Positions 1 to 5,577 of a stretch of DNA of 5,685 bases are shown here, in pieces. Origin of the DNA: JBIOJM01 sp044450785 (GTDB taxonomy: Bacteria; Planctomycetota; Planctomycetia; Isosphaerales; Isosphaeraceae); contig JBIOJM010000484.1 in the NCBI GenBank assembly GCA_044450785.1, positions 1 through 5,685 of the forward strand, read 5' to 3'. Position numbers and translations under genes: made by a program. The notes under the pieces were generated by a model. That model was given only the letters and a program-made list of their open reading frames with translations. It did no database searches and was not told the origin of the DNA. Each line of letters starts with the position of its first letter. The first letter of the stretch is position 1.

Positions 1-76
1 CCCTTACCCACTAAATTCCAAAAAGGCGCAACACCAAAACTTGCGCGTCGGGTTGGTATGGGCCCGTGGGCCACCC

Positions 77-116
77 GAGCGGGAACCGCTCTAACGTCGC
101 CCGTTCCTGGTAGAAT
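77..116 (+). promoter_or_regulatory. Possible promoter/operator of the toxin-antitoxin pair
   Basis: A perfect inverted repeat, GAGCGG-GAA-CCGCTC, lies at 77-91. A TAGAAT hexamer, one mismatch from the sigma-70 -10 consensus, lies at 111-116, about 70 nt before the antitoxin start. A -35 box at standard spacing would fall near 88-93 and overlap the right arm of the repeat, although the bases there do not match TTGACA. Phd-type antitoxins commonly autoregulate by binding palindromes over their promoter, so this is a reasonable operator candidate. There is no T-tract after the stem, which argues against a terminator. The assignment rests on arrangement only. Confidence 0.3.
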
Positions 117-184
117 CAATTCCGATCACGATGCCGCGGCCGCGCAGGAACAACGGCCGTCAGGTCACTTGAAAGGCGCATAGC

Positions 185-502
185 ATGACGTCGCAGTCGT
201 TACTGGAAGAGCCGGGCCGCGTGGACGAACCTGAGGCGGCCCTGGAGTATGCGGAGGTGCTGAGCCAGGTCGCCGCCGGGGGCCGGCCGGTGATCGTGCG
301 CCGCAACGGCGAGGACCTCGCGGCCGTCATCCCACTGGAGCACCTGGCGTTGGTCCGCGAAATCCTGGCACGTCGGGAAGTGGAGAGGTCGGCGGCAGAG
401 ATTGATTGGAGCCTGGCGCCGACGACGCTTCGGCCGCCACAATCGTGGTTCGACGACGAAGACGACAACCCGTTCAAGCCGGAGGAGGAACCGGCGCCGT
501 GA
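185..502 (+). CDS. Phd/YefM-like type II antitoxin
   Basis: A 105-residue protein, probably the labile antitoxin that neutralises the toxin encoded directly downstream. Residues 17-65 have the Phd/YefM pattern: a helix (AALEYAEVLSQVAAGG), then a strand-turn-strand (RPVIVRRNGEDLAAVIPLE) and a leucine-rich helix (HLALVREILARR). This is the DNA-binding, dimerising half in that family. The C-terminal part is proline-rich and acidic (WFDDEDDNPF, then EEEP), as expected of a disordered tail that occupies the toxin's RNA-binding groove. The ATG at 185 is preceded by GAAAGG at 171-176 with 8 nt spacing. The stop codon overlaps the toxin's GTG start, so the pair should be translationally coupled, antitoxin first. 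Phd-type antitoxins are usually paired with Doc, ParE/RelE or PIN toxins, and a MazF partner is less common but known. The fold is seen in the sequence pattern; the function is inferred from context. Confidence 0.82.
   Translation: MTSQSLLEEPGRVDEPEAALEYAEVLSQVAAGGRPVIVRRNGEDLAAVIPLEHLALVREILARREVERSAAEIDWSLAPTTLRPPQSWFDDEDDNPFKPEEEPAP
481..488 (+). promoter_or_regulatory. Ribosome binding site deciding the toxin GTG start
   Basis: GGAGGAGG lies inside the last codons of the antitoxin gene, 10 nt before the GTG at 499. It supports that GTG over an in-frame ATG at 406, which would place the toxin start deep inside the antitoxin gene and add 31 residues with no resemblance to MazF. Confidence 0.6.
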
Positions 503-921
503 CCCCGACCCGCCTTCCGTGCCTCGGCAGCGTCGCGTGGGCGGAGCTGGAGGACGCCAACGGCTTCGGCAAGGTTCGCCCGGTTGTCGTCGTCACGCCT
601 ACGGCGGAGATCGCCCCCGGGAAGCCGGTGCGCGTCGTGGCGATCGCGACCCGGCTCCCCGCGACCCTGCCCGACAACCATGTCCTGCTGCCCTGGGACC
701 CGACAGGAAAGGCGCGCTCCGACTTGAGGCGCCGATGCGCGGCCGTGGCGAGCTGGCAGGCGGAGATCCCGGTCGGCTGCGTGCAACAGGTGGTCGGCAT
801 CCTGTCGCCGACGATAATCGGCGAACTGCTGGCCAAGGTTGCGGCAAGCTTGCCCGCTCCGCCGGCGACTCCGGCTGCAGGGCCGGGCGACGTGACGGCC
901 GAAATTCTCGAAGGCCCATAG
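499..921 (+). CDS. MazF/PemK-like type II toxin (endoribonuclease)
   Basis: From the GTG at 499 this encodes 140 residues, close to the usual 110-140 of MazF/PemK toxins, which cleave RNA at short sequence motifs. The family's N-terminal signature is clear: G-S-V-A-W-A at 10-15, then G-K-V-R-P-V-V-V-V at 24-32 with the conserved Arg-Pro at 27-28. A second strand, V-R-V-V-A-I-A-T at 44-51, places Thr51 where the family's catalytic Thr/Ser sits. Residues 74-90 (SDLRRRCAAVASWQAEI) match the region usually reading S-G-L-x-x-P-C-V in MazF-like proteins, and 94-114 form the closing strand and helix. The last 25 residues are a Pro/Ala-rich extension outside the core fold. The start overlaps the antitoxin stop as GTGA, the normal arrangement for a toxin-antitoxin operon. 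The family call is fairly secure; RNA specificity cannot be read from the sequence. Confidence 0.8.
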   Translation: MTPTRLPCLGSVAWAELEDANGFGKVRPVVVVTPTAEIAPGKPVRVVAIATRLPATLPDNHVLLPWDPTGKARSDLRRRCAAVASWQAEIPVGCVQQVVGILSPTIIGELLAKVAASLPAPPATPAAGPGDVTAEILEGP

Positions 922-946
922 GCAGCATACCCTCCCGCCGCCGAGG

Positions 947-1288
947 ATGCTCAGGGGGAGCTCGCCAGCGAGATCGCTTGACGATGCGTCGACGTTGATG
1001 ACCGAAAACACCATCTGGCGGCACCGGAAGGCGGGCGGTGCACACCCCACGAGAAAAGGGGAAAGGTTCAATTCAATTAACGTCGCTCGGTACCCTTCGT
1101 GTCGAGCGAGACCGCAAGGCTTGAGCTTGGCGGACTTGGCTGAGCGCACCAAGCTGGACTCGTCCATCCTTGCGAATTGGGAAGCCGGCAGAATGCCGAA
1201 CCCCACTCTGCAGGCCCTGCGCGCCGACGCTCATGCCTTGGGCAAGCAGCTCTCGTGGACGATCCAGGACGCCGCGCCGACCACGTGA
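947..1288 (+). CDS. XRE-like helix-turn-helix protein, probably a remnant
   Basis: The C-terminal 62 residues (about 50-111) read as a Cro/C1-type helix-turn-helix: GLSLADLAERTKLDSS, the turn and recognition helix ILANWEAGR, then PNPTLQALRADAHALGKQLSW. This fits DNA-binding regulators whose domain ends with N-P-T-L followed by A-x-A-L-G-K. The part before residue 45 matches nothing I recognise, has an odd composition (RHRKAGGAHPTRKGERF) and lacks the first helix of the domain. Neither in-frame ATG (947 or 998) has a good ribosome binding site. The strongest purine run, at 1054-1066, is followed in frame only by ATT. It lies 25 nt after the toxin gene on the same strand, so it could be a third, regulatory component of that operon. 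A decayed regulator with a replaced or mutated 5' end is the likelier reading. The domain is moderately sure; that the gene works is doubtful. Confidence 0.5.
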   Translation: MLRGSSPARSLDDASTLMTENTIWRHRKAGGAHPTRKGERFNSINVARYPSCRARPQGLSLADLAERTKLDSSILANWEAGRMPNPTLQALRADAHALGKQLSWTIQDAAPTT

Positions 1289-1629
1289 CAAGGCGAGAAC
1301 CAAACGGGCCGGCCAACGGAAATCTATCGATCGTTCTGATCCCATCGTGCCCCACGGGTTGTCCCGACGCAGCACGCCTCCGGGTCGCGCAGCAACTTGA
1401 GGCTTGACCCACGCTACGGGGAGGGACAGCCGAGCCCAAGGCAAGGGATCACCTCTCGTGCCTGCGGCACCCAGACACCGTCCTGGTGTCTGGGCCACCC
1501 CGCCAACTGAGATCTACTGTTCTGACCCCTTTGTCGGCATCATTCCTTGCGGTTCATTGAGTCTGTCAAGAGATCCACCCCCGGAAACGCCATCCCAGCA
1601 GATGCCGCGATGTGGCAGACTGCTTTGCT
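1289..1629. other. Gene-free spacer between convergent genes
   Basis: No plausible gene is seen. The region separates the rightward HTH remnant from the leftward propeller gene, so both transcripts should end here. It contains the double hairpin at 1458-1494 and two diverged copies of a short motif: ATCTA plus TTCTGATCCCATCGT at 1322-1348, and ATCTA plus TTCTGACCCCTTTGT at 1512-1534. No stem followed by a T-run is present on either strand, so no classical intrinsic terminator can be assigned. Confidence 0.5.
1458..1494. repeat. Two adjacent hairpins, REP-like palindromic element
   Basis: The first stem is GTGCC-TGC-GGCAC (1458-1470, 5 bp, 3-nt loop). The second is CCCAGACACC-GTCCT-GGTGTCTGGG (1470-1494, a perfect 10-bp stem with a 5-nt loop). 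They share base 1470. There is no T-tract, so a bidirectional transcription or processing stop, or a dispersed extragenic palindrome, fits better than a rho-independent terminator. Its location between convergent genes suits either role. The sequence shows the symmetry directly; the repeat-family idea is inference. Confidence 0.55.
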
Positions 1630-2694
1630 CTATCGTCGACGGCGCACGAGCCGCAGTCCGAACAGACCAGCCGCGGCGGTGGCTAGGAGGAAAACTGAGG
1701 ACGGCTCGGGCACCGCATTTGACGTGAAGAGGAGGAATTCCGGACCGTCAAGCAACCCGCCGGAGGCAAAGACGCCCTCGAATGCGCCGGTAGTGCCGCT
1801 GTACCGCAGCACCTGGTTCGTATCATGGCTGGAGACGAACAGGTCGCCCCCAGGGCCGAACGCCAAGCCGGCCGGCCCATTCAGGCCGCCGCCGGAGGCA
1901 AAGACGCCCTCGAATGCGCCGGTGGTACCGCTGTACCGCAGCACCTGGTTCGTATGGATGCTGTCGACAAACAGGTCGCCGCCAGAGCTGAACGCGATTC
2001 CGTATGGCCCGCTCAGCCCTCCGCCGGAGGCGAAGACGCCCTCGGAGGCGCCGGTGGTGCCGTTGAACCGCAACACCTGGTCCGTATTGTAACTGACGAC
2101 AAACAGGTCGCCGCCGGTGCCGAACCGCAGGAAGGTCGGGTTAAACAAGCCACCGGAGGCGAAGACACCTTCGAAAGCTCCGGTAGTGCCGCTGTACCGC
2201 AGCACCTGGTTCGTGCCGGAACTGGTGACGAAAAGGTCGCCGCCGGGACCGAACGTCAGGCCATACGGATAACTCAGCCCGCCGCCTGAGGCGAAGACGC
2301 TCTTGAAGGCGCCGGTGGTGCCGCTGTAGCGGAGAACCTGGGCCGATTGTTCGCTGGAGACGAACAGGTCGCTGCCGGGGCCAATGGCGAGCCCTTGCGG
2401 GTCGTTCAGCCCGCCACCGGAGGCGGCGACCCCGAGAAATCCTCCGGAGTCGTCATAGCGTAGCACAGTGTTCGAGGTGTCGGACTTGGCGATTAACAGA
2501 CCGGCGCGGGCCTCGTTGGCATCACCAAACAAGAGGAGCAGCCCTACCAGGACCAGGGCTCGGAGTCCGAGCGGAATCATCGGCATGGAACTCTTGGTGG
2601 GTTCGAGCGTCTCAATGCGAGGGCTCGAGCGGGACCGCCTCTTGATGCGATCTGGTGTGCCCGAATACGACTTCGTACGTGAGAAAGCTGTCAT
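1630..2694 (-). CDS. Secreted NHL-like beta-propeller with PEP-CTERM anchor
   Basis: A 354-residue exported protein. Residues 1-40 are a long basic lead (KRRSR at 18-22, then IETLEP), 41-57 a hydrophobic signal core (ALVLVGLLLLF), with likely cleavage after A-R-A at 62-64. Residues 65-320 hold six copies of a roughly 44-residue unit of the form GxLFVxSxxTNQVLRYSGTTGAFEGVFASGGGLxxPxGLxFGPG, typical of NHL/SMP-30-like six-bladed propellers; one unit is a residue short. The C-terminus is a textbook PEP-CTERM tripartite signal: VPEPSS at 328-333, a hydrophobic helix at about 334-350 and the basic tail RRRR. In that system an exosortase-like transpeptidase processes exported proteins at the PEP motif. 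GAGAGG lies 8 nt before the ATG at 2694 and favours it, although Met37 or Met39 would give a conventional 26-28-residue signal peptide. Ligand or partner is unknown. The gene stands alone, 198 bp downstream of the kinase/WD40 ORF on the same strand. Confidence 0.87.
   Translation of the reverse strand: MTAFSRTKSYSGTPDRIKRRSRSSPRIETLEPTKSSMPMIPLGLRALVLVGLLLLFGDANEARAGLLIAKSDTSNTVLRYDDSGGFLGVAASGGGLNDPQGLAIGPGSDLFVSSEQSAQVLRYSGTTGAFKSVFASGGGLSYPYGLTFGPGGDLFVTSSGTNQVLRYSGTTGAFEGVFASGGLFNPTFLRFGTGGDLFVVSYNTDQVLRFNGTTGASEGVFASGGGLSGPYGIAFSSGGDLFVDSIHTNQVLRYSGTTGAFEGVFASGGGLNGPAGLAFGPGGDLFVSSHDTNQVLRYSGTTGAFEGVFASGGLLDGPEFLLFTSNAVPEPSSVFLLATAAAGLFGLRLVRRRR
1761..2469 (-). repeat. 132-bp tandem repeat inside the propeller gene
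   Basis: The motif CGGAGGC (plus-strand reading) that opens each unit recurs at 1761, 1893, 2025, 2154, a variant CTGAGGC at 2286, and 2418. This gives steps of 132, 132, 129, 132 and 132 bp. The first two copies differ at only two positions over about 60 bp, and the outermost copy at 2418 is the most diverged. The units correspond to propeller blades. Such similarity at DNA level, including third codon positions, suggests recent duplication or homogenisation rather than protein-level constraint alone. Confidence 0.85.
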
Positions 2695-2702
2695 CGCTGA
2701 TA

Positions 2703-2708
2703 CCTCTC
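2703..2708 (-). promoter_or_regulatory. Ribosome binding site deciding the propeller gene start
   Basis: Read on the minus strand this is GAGAGG, 8 nt before the ATG at 2694. No comparable site precedes the internal ATGs at 2586 and 2580. It therefore favours the longer product with the extended N-terminal lead. Confidence 0.55.
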
Positions 2709-2728
2709 GGTTGAATGTGCGACTCTTG

Positions 2729-2743
2729 CTAGTTCGGAACTAG
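2729..2743. promoter_or_regulatory. Perfect 15-bp palindrome in the propeller gene leader
   Basis: CTAGTTC-G-GAACTAG is perfectly symmetric and lies 34 nt upstream of the start codon at 2694. The size and position fit an operator for a dimeric regulator. As RNA it would form only a short stem with a tight loop, so a DNA-level site is more plausible. I could not identify a convincing -10/-35 pair near it. Confidence 0.35.
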
Positions 2744-2892
2744 AGCTTCCGGAGTTGCCTCCCAAGTAAAGACAATGCCGAGTCGCATTCGTCACGAGCC
2801 TTGGAGGGAATAATCGAAATGAATGAGTGCTTGGGTGCTATTTTGTCGGTCGGCCCGACGGTCGCCCGGCGTGTTTCCGTTTGGACGTTCGT

Positions 2893-5577
2893 TCACCATC
2901 CGAGGTCCACTTCGGCCAAGCGGAGCTGAACCTTCTTTAGGTCGGCGACGAAGACGACACCCTCGGTGTTGCCCCAGGCGAAGCATACGCCATCGGCATT
3001 GAAAATGGGACGAGAGGAATACATCTGAGAATCGAGGCCCAGGGTCGCCAGATGCTGCCCGTCGCCCCTCCAGAGCGAGAACCGCGGAGGGCCCGACGGT
3101 TGAGAGGACCAGAGAAGTGCTCCGGGACCGAGGGCATTGGGTCCATCAAGACCACAGTCCATCGTCCCGAGCATCTTGATCGATGGCATCGCGAACAAGG
3201 TTCTCTGAGTGTCGTCATCCGATGTCGAGATCGCCAGGACTTTGCCGGCAGGATCCAACGGGAGATCGTGACCATACCGAATCGATCTCGTCATGGGGAT
3301 CACCCCCACCACTCTGCCGCTCGGCCCGTCAACGACCCTGTTCACGACGCGGGTTCCCTGGGGCCCGCCGCGTCCCACGACCACGAAATAAGTGCCGTTT
3401 TGGGGGGCCGCAATGGCGTCAACAGCCCAGTTGAACTCGCCGAGCTCGGCCAGCGGAGCTGTAGGGTCCGGGCCGGTTAGATTGCGGACCCTGCAAACGC
3501 GAGGATGCTCTCGAGGGTCGGCGTCGCTGTACGGGGCACGCTGGCCATCCCGAGTCTCGCAGCGGCATGAGAGCAGGGCGCCCGACGCATGGAAAGCCAA
3601 AGTGTCCTGCATGCCAGGTGGCAGCGGCCATTTCTTGAGCTCTCGGCCCGAAATCAGATCCCACATTGTCGCAGCCCCCGACCTCTCGCCGCCCGTTGCT
3701 ACGGCGAATCGGCTACCGTCGGGGCTGAATGCGAGGGCAGCGTGGTCGGCGACGAGGCCCCGGGGAGCTTCGAGCAGGTGTTTTAGATGACCCGTGCCCA
3801 AGTCCCAAATCGCAATCCGCCAATCGTGGGACAGGGCCGCAATCTGTCGCCCATCGGGCGAGAAGATCACACGGGCAACCTGGCCTGAGAGGCCGCGCAA
3901 CGACTGGATACCCCTGCCGTTTTCCAGGTCGGTTACGATGACCCCGTTCCAGATCGAGCTTCCGATGGCCAGCCTCCGGCCGTCGGGGGAGAAGGCCAGT
4001 CCGTTCGTAAAGTCACCGGAGGGTAGGTCGAGCAAGGGGTGTCCGGTCGTCGCATCCCAGAGCTTGGCGCAGTGCCGGCCGGCGGAGGCCAGGGTCGTGC
4101 TGTCGGGGGAGAACGCCACGGCGTAGACGTCGTAGTAACTGCCCCGGCAATAAGCCCGAGAAACGCTCGTTCCGAGGTCCCAGACGGTCACTGACCCGCC
4201 GGCGTCACCAGCAGCGAGCAGCCAGCCATTTCCGGTTCGCGTGGGGACATCGCTCCCGCTCCGGTGGCGATCGGCACCGAAGGCGAGGCAGTGAATCGAA
4301 GACCGGCCGCTCTGGAGGATTTTCTCGACACGACCCGTTGAGACTGACCAGATGGTGATGCGGCCCGTCTCATCACCGCCGGCGACCAAGGAGTGATCCT
4401 CAGAAAACGCCACGCATTTTATCGTTGCCGAAAGCTGATGGAGCCGCTGGCCGGTCTCGCCGTTCCAGACCACGAGAGCAGGCTGATCGTCGGCGAGAAG
4501 GACCGGGGCGGCGACGAGCGAGCCATCGGGTAGCATGCCTAGCTGAGAAAGCTCCTGGAAATTGAGTCGACCGGGAACCTCGAAGGTGTGCAAGACCTGC
4601 CGGTGAGCCAGGTCCCAAAGCGCGAGTGTGCCGGCTTTCGCATCGGACACGAACTCGATCGGCGTGCCGTCAGGGCGGAAGCCGACGAGGCCTTGGCCGT
4701 CGAAGTGGAAGTCAACCAACTCCTGGGTTCGATCGTCCCAGAGCTTCGTGCCGAGCGTCCGGCGGGGATCCTTAAGATCGGTGGTCGGGCCCATCAAGAG
4801 ACGCCGACCGTCGCGGTCGAAGGCCACAGAATGGGCACCGAAGTCGGTGAAACGCTTGATGGGTCGGGCATCGAGGTCGCTGAGCGTGGCGACAGCGGAA
4901 CCCTGGAGCAGCCAGTCGGTCTTGGACTGCGTTCGCAGGCGGGAAGCCTGACGGATCAGATTCCAGGCGTCGGTTGACCAACCGCTGAGATGGGTCGTCA
5001 GCCGAAGGCGGAGGATTTGCTGCATCAACGATTCGTACTGACTTTCTCGCGCCCGTGCCTCCGCCAAGGTTCTGTCCGCGACTGCACGTCGTTCGGCCCT
5101 CGCAACAAGCACGATACCGACTGACAATCCCGCCACTCCGATGGCCAAGACCACGACGGCTGATGCTACCAACTTCCGATGTCGGCGTGCCCATCGCGAC
5201 GCCCGATTTAAGGTGCTTGGTCGTCGAGCCTGGATCGGCTTGCGGTCCAAGAAACGCCGCAGGTCCTCGGCCAACTCCTGTGCGGTCTTGTAGCGATCGT
5301 CACGCTCCTTGGCCATCGCCTTCAGGACGATCGTCTCCAGATCGCGCGGGATGGCGGGATTGACAAGCCGCGGAGCCCTCGGTTCTTCCTCGACGACCCG
5401 TCGCATCACCTCCTGGCGGCTGTCGCCCTCGAAGGCGGGCCGCAGCGCTAGCAGCTCATAGAGTGTCGCCCCCAACGAGTAGATGTCGGTCCGGTAGTCG
5501 ACCACCAGCAGCCTGGGCTGGGCCTGGACTTGCTCGGGGCTCATGTATACCTTACGCGGCCATAAGTGCGACATCAT
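2893..5577 (-). CDS. 5'-truncated Ser/Thr kinase with WD40 sensor (IS-interrupted)
   Basis: An 894-codon open frame. Residues 11-115 are the C-lobe of a Hanks-type kinase: YMSPEQ (the APE-motif region), D-I-Y-S-L-G-A-T-L-Y-E-L-L at 31-43 with the invariant Asp31, and the closing helices with Arg95. The glycine loop, VAIK lysine, HRD and DFG motifs are all absent, so this product cannot be a kinase. Residues 136-159 are one transmembrane helix after a basic stretch (RWARRHRK), then a charged segment that may be coiled coil (160-190). Residues 245-650 hold about nine WD40-like blades (W-D or equivalent ends at 280, 321, 371, 410, 466, 507, 549, 591, 639; AFSPDG turns at 488, 528, 571, 616), with weaker repeats to the end. 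Residues 1-10 come from the neighbouring IS end. Alternative start: Met12, with AAGG just upstream. It is probably the 3' part of a disrupted gene, though the TM-WD40 part could still be made. Confidence 0.85.
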   Translation of the reverse strand: MMSHLWPRKVYMSPEQVQAQPRLLVVDYRTDIYSLGATLYELLALRPAFEGDSRQEVMRRVVEEEPRAPRLVNPAIPRDLETIVLKAMAKERDDRYKTAQELAEDLRRFLDRKPIQARRPSTLNRASRWARRHRKLVASAVVVLAIGVAGLSVGIVLVARAERRAVADRTLAEARARESQYESLMQQILRLRLTTHLSGWSTDAWNLIRQASRLRTQSKTDWLLQGSAVATLSDLDARPIKRFTDFGAHSVAFDRDGRRLLMGPTTDLKDPRRTLGTKLWDDRTQELVDFHFDGQGLVGFRPDGTPIEFVSDAKAGTLALWDLAHRQVLHTFEVPGRLNFQELSQLGMLPDGSLVAAPVLLADDQPALVVWNGETGQRLHQLSATIKCVAFSEDHSLVAGGDETGRITIWSVSTGRVEKILQSGRSSIHCLAFGADRHRSGSDVPTRTGNGWLLAAGDAGGSVTVWDLGTSVSRAYCRGSYYDVYAVAFSPDSTTLASAGRHCAKLWDATTGHPLLDLPSGDFTNGLAFSPDGRRLAIGSSIWNGVIVTDLENGRGIQSLRGLSGQVARVIFSPDGRQIAALSHDWRIAIWDLGTGHLKHLLEAPRGLVADHAALAFSPDGSRFAVATGGERSGAATMWDLISGRELKKWPLPPGMQDTLAFHASGALLSCRCETRDGQRAPYSDADPREHPRVCRVRNLTGPDPTAPLAELGEFNWAVDAIAAPQNGTYFVVVGRGGPQGTRVVNRVVDGPSGRVVGVIPMTRSIRYGHDLPLDPAGKVLAISTSDDDTQRTLFAMPSIKMLGTMDCGLDGPNALGPGALLWSSQPSGPPRFSLWRGDGQHLATLGLDSQMYSSRPIFNADGVCFAWGNTEGVVFVADLKKVQLRLAEVDLGW

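Noticed and set aside
406..498. Longer toxin starting at the ATG at 406
   Set aside because: It would overlap the antitoxin by about 97 nt and add unrelated basic residues; the GTG at 499 has a ribosome binding site and begins the MazF fold.
160..1206. Long minus-strand open frame across the toxin-antitoxin genes
   Set aside because: It is antisense to two recognisable genes, is arginine/serine-rich with no domain pattern, and reflects high GC at third positions.
1547..2289. Plus-strand open frames with proline/alanine-rich repeats
   Set aside because: They are the antisense image of the propeller repeats; the minus-strand frame has a signal peptide, blades and a PEP-CTERM tail.
1761..2469. 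CRISPR-like periodic repeats
   Set aside because: The period is 132 bp, units are coding and keep frame, and there are no short repeats separated by unique spacers.
2849..2859. Palindrome GTCGGCCCGAC as terminator of the kinase/WD40 gene
   Set aside because: Only about 4 bp would pair as RNA, with no U-tract on the relevant strand.
2819..2932. Small plus-strand ORF (37 codons) with GGAGGG upstream
   Set aside because: Most of it is antisense to the end of the kinase/WD40 gene, and the peptide shows no recognisable feature. The purine run alone is not enough.
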